Shown here: one piece after another, positions 27,081-35,099 of the stretch
How positions within the stretch are numbered: position 1 is the stretch's first letter
How the letters are laid out: each line of letters starts with the position of its first letter
Assembly: GCA_023954375.1 (NCBI GenBank)
Contig: JAMLIC010000004.1
Coordinates: 248,001-312,000, forward strand
Direction of reading: 5' to 3'
DNA: 64,000 bases
Source of the DNA: Planctomycetota bacterium
GTDB lineage: Bacteria > Planctomycetota > J058
Position numbers and translations under genes: made by a program
Notes under the pieces: generated by a model
Told to the model about the DNA's origin: nothing
Databases searched by the model: none
The model's input: the letters and a program-made list of their open reading frames with translations, nothing else

Positions 27081-27764
27081 ATGCGAAGCGGGGTCGCCCT
27101 CCTCCTCGGCGCGCTGGTCCTGGCCCTGGGTCTCGACGTCGCCTGGCTGCGGCCGGAGTGGCTGCCCCTTCCGGCGTGGCGCCATCCGGGTCCCGGCTAC
27201 GCCGAGGTCCACGACGCGTGGGACGCGCTGCTCAGGGCGAAGCGCCTCGACGCGGCGCTCGACCTCGTCGACGAGTACCTGCTCGAGGGCGTCGACGTGA
27301 AGGAGTACGGGAGCGACGCGCGGGCCATGCGCCTGTTGACCGTGAAGCGCGGCGGCGTGGGCCCGCTGCGCCCCGAGGACCGACCGCTCGCCTGGCGCCT
27401 CGAGCGGCTCGCCGCGCGTCGCCCGGCGCGGGAGTGGGCCGTGGCCGTCGCCGCGCTGGCCCTCGGCCTCGCGGGCCTGACGCTCATGTCGCGCCACCGG
27501 CCGCCGTCGACGCCGCCTCCGCCCGAGGTGCTCGGCCCGCGCCCGCATCCGGAGAAGCTCGTCGAGCCGCCCCCCGTACGCCGCCTGAACCGCGGGCTCC
27601 TCCTCGGGCCGCTCCTCGTCGCCTGCGGGGCGGGTGCGTTCTGGGCCGGCCTGGAGCACTTGCAGTCGCCCTTCGTCCACGGCCCGGCGCTGCTCGTCGT
27701 CGTCGGTGCGGCGGCCGCCCTCCGCGGGGTGGCCCGGCCGCTCGTGACCGTCCAACGCGCCTGA
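27081..27764 (+). CDS. Membrane protein of unknown function
   Basis: The 227-residue protein has an N-terminal hydrophobic helix (about 5-22), a soluble helical part with EVHDAWDALLRAKRLDAALD that resembles a TPR-like turn, and three further hydrophobic segments around residues 116-134, 178-195 and 203-222. The Pro-rich stretch near 140-165 separates soluble from membrane parts. No family is recognised. The ATG follows CACACT by six bases without a ribosome site, which suggests leaderless expression. Confidence 0.6.
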   Translation: MRSGVALLLGALVLALGLDVAWLRPEWLPLPAWRHPGPGYAEVHDAWDALLRAKRLDAALDLVDEYLLEGVDVKEYGSDARAMRLLTVKRGGVGPLRPEDRPLAWRLERLAARRPAREWAVAVAALALGLAGLTLMSRHRPPSTPPPPEVLGPRPHPEKLVEPPPVRRLNRGLLLGPLLVACGAGAFWAGLEHLQSPFVHGPALLVVVGAAAALRGVARPLVTVQRA

Positions 27765-27804
27765 GCGCGGCTGCGTATGATCGTGCGCCCCGGAGGCGCC
27801 CCTC

Positions 27805-29085
27805 ATGACGACGGTCCGGACCGCGCTCGCCCTCCTCGCCCTGGCCGCCCTCCCGCTCGCGCGGGCCGACGACCCGGCGAGCGCGCCGACGTTCCACCGC
27901 GACGTGGAGCCGATCCTGCAGCAGCGCTGCCAGGTGTGCCACCGGCCCGACGGCGTCGGGCCGTTCCCCCTCCTCACGCACGACGACGTCGCCGCCGACC
28001 TGCCGACGATCGCCGAGGTGGTCGCCGACCGGCGCATGCCGCCGTGGCACGCGGATCCGGCGGTGGGGACGTTCTCGAACAGCCGCGCCCTCACCGACGC
28101 CGAGCGCGCGACGCTGCTCGCCTGGATCGAGGCGGGCGGGCCGAAGGGCGACCCGAAGGACGCGCCGCCGCCGCGCGAGTGGGTGAGCGACTGGATCCAC
28201 GGCGAGCCCGACGCGGTCGTGCAGACGCCCGGGCCGTTCAAGGTGCCCGCGCGCGGCGTGCTCGACTACCAGTACTTCCGCGTCGCCACGGATTTCGGCG
28301 AGGACAAGTGGATCCGCGCCATGGAGGTGCGCGTCGAGGCGCCGACGGTCGTCCACCACGTGCTCGTGTTCGTGCAGTACCCCCGCGGCGCCGGCGCCTC
28401 GCCGAAGGTGCGTGGCGGCCTCGACGGCTACTTCGCCAGCGCCCTTCCGGGCGACCAGGTGGTCCCGTTCCCGGCGGGGTCGGCCAAGCGCCTGCCGCGC
28501 GGCTCGACCCTGATCTTCCAGGTCCACTACACGCCCGACGGCGAGGCGCGCCAGGACCGGACGCGCCTGGGCCTCTACTTCGCGAAGCCCGACGAGGTGC
28601 AGCGCGAGGCGAAGACGGTGGCGCTGAACAGCACGGGCTTCGCGATCCCGCCCGGCGCGAAGGGCCACGAGGTGCGCGCGCGCTACGTGTTCGACCAGGA
28701 CACGATCCTCGTCGGGTTGACGCCGCACATGCACCTGCGCGGCGAGAGCTTCAGGTACCTGCTGCTCCTGCCCGACGGGACGCACCGTCCGGTGCTCTCG
28801 ATCCCGCGCTACGACTTCAACTGGCAGACGACCTACCGGCTGGCGGAGCCCATGTTCGTGCCGAAGGGCGCGCGCATGATGGGGATCGCGACCTTCGACA
28901 ACTCGGCCGGCAACCCGGCCAACCCCGACCCGACGCGCACGGTCTACTTCGGCGAGCAGACGACCGACGAGATGATGATCGGCTACATGGACGTCGTGCC
29001 GGCGACGGCGGACGAGCGCGCGGCGTGGGAGGCGGCGACGCAGGGCCCGGCCAGCCCGATCGACCTGCCGCCGGCGGGGCAGTGA
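27805..29085 (+). CDS. Secreted cytochrome c / copper-monooxygenase-like protein
   Basis: The 426-residue protein has a signal peptide (cleavage near ARA-DD) and then a c-type haem motif Cys42-Gln-Val-Cys45-His46 with a downstream RRMPPWH, a layout common in Planctomycetota and Verrucomicrobia. The C-terminal two-thirds resembles the copper type II, ascorbate-dependent monooxygenase fold, with VHHVLVFVQY, IFQVHYTPDG and TPHMHLRGESFRY offering His and Met copper ligands. It should work in the periplasm, moving electrons or oxidising a small substrate. ATG 27805 follows TATGAT and GGAGG. The next gene overlaps its stop by four bases, so a joint redox function is plausible. Confidence 0.85.
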   Translation: MTTVRTALALLALAALPLARADDPASAPTFHRDVEPILQQRCQVCHRPDGVGPFPLLTHDDVAADLPTIAEVVADRRMPPWHADPAVGTFSNSRALTDAERATLLAWIEAGGPKGDPKDAPPPREWVSDWIHGEPDAVVQTPGPFKVPARGVLDYQYFRVATDFGEDKWIRAMEVRVEAPTVVHHVLVFVQYPRGAGASPKVRGGLDGYFASALPGDQVVPFPAGSAKRLPRGSTLIFQVHYTPDGEARQDRTRLGLYFAKPDEVQREAKTVALNSTGFAIPPGAKGHEVRARYVFDQDTILVGLTPHMHLRGESFRYLLLLPDGTHRPVLSIPRYDFNWQTTYRLAEPMFVPKGARMMGIATFDNSAGNPANPDPTRTVYFGEQTTDEMMIGYMDVVPATADERAAWEAATQGPASPIDLPPAGQ

Positions 29086-29975
29086 CGCGCACGGTCGGGC
29101 TGGTCTTGCTGTTCGCGCTCGGCTGCGCCGCGCCCGCGCCGGAGGCGGGAGCGGGAGCGGGAGCGGGAGCGGGAGCGGGAGCGGGAGCGGGAGCGGGAGC
29201 GGGAGCGGGAGCGGGAGCGGGAGCGGGAGCGGGAGCGGGAGCGGGAGCGGGAGCGGAGGCGGGAGCGGAGGCGGGAGCGGAGGCGGGAGCGGAGGCGGGA
29301 GCGGGAGCGGACTCGGACTCGGACTCGGACTCGGACTCGGACTCGGGCTCGGGCTCGGCTTCGGCCTCGGATCCCGCCGCCGCGATCGCGCCTCCGCCCG
29401 TCGAGCCCCAGCCGCTCTCGCCCGACGAGGCGACCGCCCTCGGCGTGGGCGGGCGCGTCGGTGCCATGGGCTTCGGCACGCTGGTGCCGCGCGCCGAGTT
29501 CTACGACCTCCACACCCTCGCCCGCGAGGGCGCCCTCGTGGTCGTCCTCACCTCGCTCCGCTGCCCGGTGGCCCGGCTCTACGCGCCCGGGATCGCCGAG
29601 GTCGCGGCGCGGCACCCGCAGGCGCGCTTCCTCGTCGTCGGCGTCGCCGCGCGCGACGCGCCCGAGGACCTGCGCACCGCGGCCGAGCGCCACGGGTGGT
29701 CGCTCGTGACCCACGATCCGGACGGCACGTCGTGGGCGCGTGAGCTCCAGGCCCAGCGCACGACCGAGTGCTTCGTGATCGACCGCAAGGGCGTCCTGCG
29801 CTACCGCGGGGCGATCGACGACCAGTACGGCCAGGGCTATCGCCGCGCCGAGCCGCGGCGCCGCTACCTCGAGGACGCCCTGCGGGCCGTCCTCGCCGGG
29901 GACCAGGTCGCCGTGCCGGCGACGACGGCGCCCGGCTGCGCCCTCGTCGCCTCGCCGCGCGAGGCGGCACGCTGA
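29082..29975 (+). CDS. Redoxin/thioredoxin-fold lipoprotein with repeat linker
   Basis: The 297-residue protein starts with a lipobox signal (LLFALGC), then a 75-residue low-complexity linker of Gly-Ala, Glu-Ala-Gly-Ala and Ser-Asp repeats, and ends in a thioredoxin-like domain (residues 125-285) of the AhpC/TSA redoxin group. The active-site segment is TSLRCPVARLYAPG, with a single Cys in place of CxxC, and ECFVIDRKGVLRYRGAIDD follows. It probably acts in the periplasm as a one-Cys redox partner for the neighbouring cytochrome/monooxygenase. GTG 29082 overlaps that gene's stop. The linker is discussed as a separate repeat. Confidence 0.8.
   Translation: MTRTVGLVLLFALGCAAPAPEAGAGAGAGAGAGAGAGAGAGAGAGAGAGAGAGAGAGAEAGAEAGAEAGAEAGAGADSDSDSDSDSDSGSGSASASDPAAAIAPPPVEPQPLSPDEATALGVGGRVGAMGFGTLVPRAEFYDLHTLAREGALVVVLTSLRCPVARLYAPGIAEVAARHPQARFLVVGVAARDAPEDLRTAAERHGWSLVTHDPDGTSWARELQAQRTTECFVIDRKGVLRYRGAIDDQYGQGYRRAEPRRRYLEDALRAVLAGDQVAVPATTAPGCALVASPREAAR
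29142..29370 (+). repeat. In-frame hexanucleotide repeat tract
   Basis: About nineteen copies of GCGGGA, then four GCGGAGGCGGGA units, then about five GACTCG units and degenerate variants encode Gly-Ala, Glu-Ala and Ser-Asp/Gly/Ala runs in the redoxin lipoprotein. Because the unit is six bases, length changes would keep the frame and only alter linker length and charge. Confidence 0.9.
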
Positions 29976-30709
29976 TGGACGCCCTCCAGGAGCTCCGCGC
30001 GCGCCTCGCCGAGGCGCGCCGCGTCGTCGTCCTCACCGGCGCCGGCGTGTCGGTCGCCAGCGGTCTGCCCGTCTATCGCGGCGCGGCCGGGAGCCTCTAC
30101 GACGACCCGACCCACCTGCGCGACTCGTTCGGCTCGACCCTGCGCCGCGACCCACCGGGCTTCTGGGGCCGCTTCGTCGCGCGGCGTGCGCTCCTGCGCG
30201 CCGCGTCTCCGAACCCTGGCCACACCGCGCTCGCGGCGCTCGAGCGCCGGGTGCCGGAGCTCCTGCTCGCCACGCAGAACGTGGACGATCTCCACCGCCG
30301 CGCCGGGAGCCAGCGCCTCGTCGAGCTGCACGGCAACGCCCTCGTCGAGCGCTGCCTGGACGACGCCTGCGGCGCCGCGCCCTGGCGGAGCGAGTCCGAC
30401 GACCCCGCGGCGGGCCCGCCGCGTTGCCCGCGCTGCGGCGGCGTCGCCCGGCCCGACGTCGTGTTCTTCGGCGAGGGCGCCGACGAGCGCTGGGACCCCG
30501 TGCGCGCGTTCGCGGCCGCCGGGCCGGTCGACGTCGTCCTGCTCGTGGGCACGAGCGGCGTCGTCGAGTCGCCCGCGCAGCTCCTCGACCTCGCGCGGCC
30601 CGCGTGGACCTGCGAGGTGAACCCGGGCCCCGCCGCCCCCGACCTCGCCGCCCGGGTCGACGGGCGCGTCGCGCTGCCGGCCGAGGGGGCGCTCCCCGCG
30701 CTGATCTGA
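29975..30709 (+). CDS. Sirtuin NAD-dependent deacylase
   Basis: The 244-residue protein is a bacterial class Sir2 enzyme: GAGVSVASGLPVYRG at 22-36 binds NAD, TQNVDDLHRRAG supplies the ribose contacts, LVELHGN contains the catalytic His, and Cys pairs in RCLDDACG and PRCPRCGG bind structural zinc. VFFGEGADE and LLVGTSGVV complete the fold. It removes acyl groups from lysine using NAD. The ATG overlaps the preceding TGA (TGATG), so it is translationally linked to the redoxin lipoprotein, an unexpected cytoplasmic partner. Confidence 0.93.
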   Translation: MDALQELRARLAEARRVVVLTGAGVSVASGLPVYRGAAGSLYDDPTHLRDSFGSTLRRDPPGFWGRFVARRALLRAASPNPGHTALAALERRVPELLLATQNVDDLHRRAGSQRLVELHGNALVERCLDDACGAAPWRSESDDPAAGPPRCPRCGGVARPDVVFFGEGADERWDPVRAFAAAGPVDVVLLVGTSGVVESPAQLLDLARPAWTCEVNPGPAAPDLAARVDGRVALPAEGALPALI

Positions 30710-30738
30710 AGGCTCGTCGTGCGAGGCGCTTCGACCCA

Positions 30739-30839
30739 CATGGGACACGGAGGCAGCGAAGGTCAACGAAGGCCACGAAGGTCTTGCCCTGGTCACCTCC
30801 CTGGTCTTCGTTCTCCTCCGTTGCCTTCGTGTTCCCATG
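30739..30839. repeat. Imperfect palindromic CACGAAGG-type intergenic repeat
   Basis: The ends CATGGGA (30739-30745) and TCCCATG (30833-30839) are inverted copies. Inside, left-arm GGAGGCAGCGAAGG... ACGAAGG units mirror right-arm CTTCG...CCTCCGTTGCCTTCGTG, giving a long imperfect hairpin of roughly 45 bp arms. It is less GC-rich than its surroundings. Similar ACGAAGG-based palindromes recur in many Planctomycetota and Verrucomicrobia genomes, where they behave as mobile or REP-like elements. Confidence 0.7.
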
Positions 30840-30912
30840 AGCTGCGAGGACGCTGCGCTCGAGCCGGTCCGGACCCTTGACCTCACGCCCCGCCGGCGCA
30901 GGATGCCGCGCC

Positions 30913-32184
30913 ATGCGCGCCTGGCTGGTCGCCCTGATCGTGGCCGCGGTCCTGTTCGCGGACCGGCTGGCCCTGCCGCGCCCGCGGCCCGACGTGCTGC
31001 GCCTCGCCCACACGTTCACGGCGCGGAGCGAGCGGGCGATCCTCGACGACGCGATCGCCGAGTTCGAGCGGCGCCACCCGGGCGTGAAGGTCGAACAGCT
31101 CGTCTCGAACAGCGAGGTCTACTCGACCGTCGGCTGGCGCCTCCAGTTCCAGCGGCGCCTGCAGCCCGACGTCGCCTTCGCGTGGGACGGCCACAAGGTC
31201 GATACGGCGGTCGCCCGCGGCTGGGCGCTCGACCTGCGCCCACACCTCGACCCCGCGTTCACCCGGGCCTTCGCGCCGGCGGCCCTCGAGGACCGCTCGG
31301 GCGGCGTCTACCTGCTCCCGCACTCGGTCGACGTCTGCAACCTCGTGTGGTTCAACCGTGACGTCTTCGACGGCCTGGGCCTCGGGCCGCCGAGGACGCA
31401 CGAGGAGTGGCTGCGGACCTGCGAGGCCCTCGCGGCGGCCGGCCACCTGCCGCTCGTCCAGGGCAACCGCGACCTGTGGCCCATGGGCAACCTCGCGGCC
31501 GAGTTGCTCGCGCAGGCGCTCGAACCGGACGACGTCACGCGGCTCTACCGGCCGGCCGTCGCCGTCGAACCCGCCGACCTGGCGGGCCTCGGGCCGCTCC
31601 TGCGCCTGCGCGACCAAGGCGCCTTCCACCGCGCGGGGGTGGTCGAGGCGGGCGGGCTGGGCGGCCTCTCCGACACGGACGCCAAGGTCCTGTTCCTCGG
31701 CGGCAAGGCCGCCCAGCACGTCGTGGGCTCCTGGTTCCTGGCCGACGTCGACGACGCGGCGGCGAAGGGCGAGCTCGACTTCGAGGTCGACCTGTTCCCC
31801 GTGCCCACGGGCGGCCGTGACGTCACGGCGGCCGTGAAGACGGGCTTCCTCGTCAACCCGGCGAGCGCCAACGTCCCGGCGGCGGTCGCCCTCGCGCAGC
31901 ACCTGCTCTCGCGCGACGTCCAGGCGCGCTTCGCCGCGCTCGGGGCGTTGTCGCTCCGCCGGGACGCCCCGGAGTTCACGCACGACCCGCGCGCGCGGCG
32001 CCTGCTCGCGCGCCTGGCGACCACGGGCGCGCTCGTGCCGCCGCCCGACACCGGCCACGCCCCGGACCAGGCGGCGCTGGCCTACCGCGTCGTCGGCCGC
32101 CTCCTCACGCAGGGCCACGACCTCGACGCGGCGGCCGAGGCCTGGACGCGCGGCAAGCGCGAGCTGGCGAGGAAGGGCCGGTGA
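30913..32184 (+). CDS. ABC transporter sugar-binding protein (family 1)
   Basis: The 423-residue protein begins with a hydrophobic anchor and then resembles extracellular solute-binding protein family 1: HTFTARSERAILDDAI, EFERRHPGVKVE, a PHSVDVCNLVWFNRDVF ligand-loop region and LAAELLAQALEPDDV. It likely captures an oligo- or amino-sugar in the periplasm. The chosen ATG follows CAGGAT by eight bases and gives a usual anchor. Its stop overlaps the first permease start (GTGA), and downstream genes encode a hexosaminidase and an amino-sugar enzyme, so the ligand may be a GlcNAc glycoside. No ATPase gene is present; a shared MsmK-like subunit is expected. Confidence 0.88.
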   Translation: MRAWLVALIVAAVLFADRLALPRPRPDVLRLAHTFTARSERAILDDAIAEFERRHPGVKVEQLVSNSEVYSTVGWRLQFQRRLQPDVAFAWDGHKVDTAVARGWALDLRPHLDPAFTRAFAPAALEDRSGGVYLLPHSVDVCNLVWFNRDVFDGLGLGPPRTHEEWLRTCEALAAAGHLPLVQGNRDLWPMGNLAAELLAQALEPDDVTRLYRPAVAVEPADLAGLGPLLRLRDQGAFHRAGVVEAGGLGGLSDTDAKVLFLGGKAAQHVVGSWFLADVDDAAAKGELDFEVDLFPVPTGGRDVTAAVKTGFLVNPASANVPAAVALAQHLLSRDVQARFAALGALSLRRDAPEFTHDPRARRLLARLATTGALVPPPDTGHAPDQAALAYRVVGRLLTQGHDLDAAAEAWTRGKRELARKGR

Positions 32185-32990
32185 CGCCCCGGGGCCGGCT
32201 CCTCTTCTTCCTCCCCGCGCTCGTCGTGCTCGGCCTGTTCGTCCTCGTCCCGGCCCTCCAGACGCTCGCGGGCTCGTTTCACCGCGTGGGGCCCGACGGG
32301 GCGAGCGAGTACGTGGGCGGGCTCTACTACCGCTACGCTCTGACCGACCCGGAGCTCCACCGGGCCTTCGGCAACAACGTCGTCTACTTCCTGCTCACGC
32401 TCCCCTTCGAGGTCGGCGCCGGGCTCCTCCTGGCCCTGGCCCTCGAGGGTCAGGGCCGCGCGCGGGCCCTCCTGCGCCTGTGCTTCTTCGCGCCCGTGGC
32501 GCTCTCCATGGTCGTCGTCGGGCTCGTGTTCGGCTTCCTCTTCAAGGACGGCGTGGGCGTCTTCCCCGGCCTCCTCGCCGAGGGGCGCGCCCTGCTGACG
32601 ATCTCGCTCGTCTCCGGCTGGGCCTTCGCCGGCGTCTACATGGTGATCTTCCTGGCCGGCCTGAGCGCGATCCCGCGCGAGGTCGAGGAGGCGGCGCGCC
32701 TCGACGGCGCCGGCGCCTGGCAGGTGGCCTGGCACGTCAAGCTCCCGCTCCTGCGCCGCACGACGGGCGTGGCCCTGCTCCTGTGCTTCGTCGGCGCCTT
32801 CCGCGCGTTCGACCTGTTCTGGGTCATGCTCCCCAACCAGGAGCACACGAGCGTCGTGGCCACGCTCCTCGTGCGCGAGGTGCTGCAGTTCGACGATCCG
32901 GGCTACGGGAGCGCCCTGGCCGTGCTCCTCTCCGGCTTCGTCCTGGGCGTGCTCGGCCTGGCGCGGGCGGTCAGGGGGAACCATGCCTGA
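32181..32990 (+). CDS. Sugar ABC transporter permease (MalF-type)
   Basis: The 269-residue protein has six hydrophobic segments and the ABC permease EAA loop near residue 172 (EEAARLDGAGAWQVAWHV), which docks with the ATPase. It belongs with MalF/UgpA-like permeases. The GTG start overlaps the binding-protein stop by four bases and its own stop overlaps the next permease by eight bases, so the three are made together. Confidence 0.9.
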   Translation: MTPRGRLLFFLPALVVLGLFVLVPALQTLAGSFHRVGPDGASEYVGGLYYRYALTDPELHRAFGNNVVYFLLTLPFEVGAGLLLALALEGQGRARALLRLCFFAPVALSMVVVGLVFGFLFKDGVGVFPGLLAEGRALLTISLVSGWAFAGVYMVIFLAGLSAIPREVEEAARLDGAGAWQVAWHVKLPLLRRTTGVALLLCFVGAFRAFDLFWVMLPNQEHTSVVATLLVREVLQFDDPGYGSALAVLLSGFVLGVLGLARAVRGNHA

Positions 32991-33804
32991 GCGCCGCGCC
33001 TCCTGGCTGACCCTCGCCCTGGCCCTGCTGGCGGCGGTCGTCCTCGCCCCGCTCGCCTGGGTCGTGCTCGGCAGCCTCAAGCCGTCGAACCTCGAGGTGT
33101 TCGACCGCCCCTTCGCCCCGCCCTCGCGGCTCGCCTGGGAGAACTACGCCCGCGCCGTCGACGAGGGCCACATGGGCTCCTACCTCGTCAACTCGCTCCT
33201 GGTCACGGGGCTCACGGTCCTCCTCGTCGTCGTCCTCGGCGCCTGGGCCGGCCACGCCCTGAGCAAGCGCGGCTTCCCCCTGCGGCCCGTGGTCCTGGCG
33301 CTCTTCGTCCTCGGCCTGGCCCTGCCGGTCGAGGCCTACCTGATCCACCTCGGCGGCGTCCTCGAGGCGCTCGGGCTCCACGACAGCCTGTGGGCGCTGA
33401 TCCTCCCCTACACGGCGCAGAGCCTGCCGCTGGCCGTCCTCCTCTTCTCGGCCTACTTCACGACGCTGCCGCGGGAGCTCGAGGAGGTGGCGCTCCTCGA
33501 CGGCGTGTCGACGGCGCGCTTCTACCTGACGATCCTCCTGCCGCTCGCCCGGCCGGTCGTCGCCACCGTGGCCGTGCTCACGGCGCTCCACGCCTGGAAC
33601 GAGTTCCTCCTGGCCTTGCTCTTCGTCTCGGACGAGCGGGCCAAGACCCTGCCGGTCGGCATGATCGCCTTCCAGCAGTCGCACACGACCGACTACCCGG
33701 CGCTGCTCGCCGGGCTGTCGCTGATCTCGCTCGTGAGCCTGGCCGGCTACGCCGTGTTCAACCGCCAGGTCGTGCGCGGCGTGGTCGAAGGAGCGGTCAA
33801 GTGA
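32983..33804 (+). CDS. Sugar ABC transporter permease (MalG-type)
   Basis: The 273-residue permease has six membrane segments and an EAA loop EEVALLDGVSTARFYLTILLP near residue 165, matching the MalG/UgpE partner of the preceding MalF-type subunit. It starts with ATG inside the end of that gene. Its stop overlaps the GH84 start. The pair would form the channel that carries the sugar captured by the upstream binding protein. Confidence 0.9.
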   Translation: MPERRASWLTLALALLAAVVLAPLAWVVLGSLKPSNLEVFDRPFAPPSRLAWENYARAVDEGHMGSYLVNSLLVTGLTVLLVVVLGAWAGHALSKRGFPLRPVVLALFVLGLALPVEAYLIHLGGVLEALGLHDSLWALILPYTAQSLPLAVLLFSAYFTTLPRELEEVALLDGVSTARFYLTILLPLARPVVATVAVLTALHAWNEFLLALLFVSDERAKTLPVGMIAFQQSHTTDYPALLAGLSLISLVSLAGYAVFNRQVVRGVVEGAVK

Positions 33805-35099
33805 ACGGGCTCGTCGAGGGCTTCTACGGGCGGCCCTGGCCGCACGACCGGCGGCTGGCGCTGCTCGACCGTCTGACCGACCTCGGCCTCGACGCCTACG
33901 TCTACGCGCCCAAGGACGACGACAGGCACCGCGCCCGCTGGCGGGCGCCCTACGACGAGGCCGAGGCCGGGCGGCTCGGCGAGCTGGCGCGCGCGGCCGG
34001 CGCGCGCGGCGTGCGCTTCGTCCACGCTCTCGCGCCCGGGCTCGACGTGCGCCACGCCGACCCGGGCGACCTCGCGGCGCTCGTCGCCAAGCTCCGGCAG
34101 GTCAGCGACCTGGGCGCGCAGGGGTTGGCGCTCCTCTTCGACGACATCCCGCCGCGGCTCCACCCGGACGACGAGCGCCGCTTCGGCTCGCTCGCCCGGG
34201 CGCAGGCGCACCTCGTCCTCGAGGCCTGGCGCGCCCTCGGCGAGCCGCCGCTCGTCGTGTGCCCGACCGAATACTGCGGCGACATGACGAGCGGCTCGAC
34301 CTACCTGGCGGAGCTGGGCGCGCTCCTGCCGCCGGCGATCGACCTCCTGTGGACCGGCCCGCACATCGTCTCCGAGACGCTCACGGCCGCGCACGTGCGC
34401 GAGGTCGCGCAGGTGCTCGGGCGCCCGCCCGTCCTCTGGGACAACCTGTTCGCCGACGACTACGACATGCGCCGCCTGCACCTGGGGCCCTACGCCGGCC
34501 GCGAGCCGGCGCTGCGCGACGAGGTGCGCGGCGTCCTCCTCAACCCGGGCTGCTCGGTCGAGCTCGTCGAACCCGCGCTGGCGACCTTCGCCGCCTGGCG
34601 CCGTGGCGCCGCCGACCCGCGCGCCGCCTGGCGCGAGGCCCTCGAGGCCTGGCGCCCCCTGTGGACGGTCGGCGGCGCGCCGCTCGCGCAGGGCGACCTG
34701 GTCCGCTTCGCCGACTGCTTCTACCTCCCGGGCCGCGCGGGCGACACCGCGCGAGCCTGGTGGGACGACGTCGCCTTCCTCGTCGCCCACCCGCCCGACG
34801 CCTGGGGCGAGCGCGCCGAGCGCTTCCTCGCCGCGGCCGCCGACCTCGTGGCCCTCTGCGACCGGCTCGCCGCGCTCGACCGGCGCGAGCTCCTCTACGC
34901 GATCTACCGCCACGCCTGGGAGCTGAAGGAGGAGCTGCTCCTCCTCGAGGCCTGGGCGCGCTGGCGGCGCGACCACCCGGCGGAGCCGCTCCGCCACCCG
35001 AACTACCGCGCGCCGATCTACCGCGGCGCGCTCCTCTCCCGGCTGAGGTCGCTCCTCGTGCAGCGGCCCGACGGCAGCCTCGACGCGAGGGCCCCATGA
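33801..35099 (+). CDS. GH84-type beta-N-acetylglucosaminidase (O-GlcNAcase-like)
   Basis: The 432-residue protein opens with the GH84 signature VEGFYGRPWPHDRRLALLD, then YAPKDDDRHR, and has the catalytic aspartate pair Asp114-Asp115 in LLFDDIP. These match the substrate-assisted catalytic residues of human O-GlcNAcase and bacterial NagJ/OGA enzymes. VLWDNLFADDYD and a helical C-terminal part follow. It should release GlcNAc from beta-linked glycosides. No signal peptide is seen, so it acts in the cytoplasm on imported sugars. GTG overlaps the preceding permease stop, and its own stop overlaps the GNAT-SIS start (ATGA). Confidence 0.9.
   Translation: MNGLVEGFYGRPWPHDRRLALLDRLTDLGLDAYVYAPKDDDRHRARWRAPYDEAEAGRLGELARAAGARGVRFVHALAPGLDVRHADPGDLAALVAKLRQVSDLGAQGLALLFDDIPPRLHPDDERRFGSLARAQAHLVLEAWRALGEPPLVVCPTEYCGDMTSGSTYLAELGALLPPAIDLLWTGPHIVSETLTAAHVREVAQVLGRPPVLWDNLFADDYDMRRLHLGPYAGREPALRDEVRGVLLNPGCSVELVEPALATFAAWRRGAADPRAAWREALEAWRPLWTVGGAPLAQGDLVRFADCFYLPGRAGDTARAWWDDVAFLVAHPPDAWGERAERFLAAAADLVALCDRLAALDRRELLYAIYRHAWELKEELLLLEAWARWRRDHPAEPLRHPNYRAPIYRGALLSRLRSLLVQRPDGSLDARAP

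Noticed and set aside
29142..29370. Possible CRISPR-like or satellite array
   Set aside because: The repeats are direct hexamers with no spacers and lie in frame inside a lipoprotein gene.
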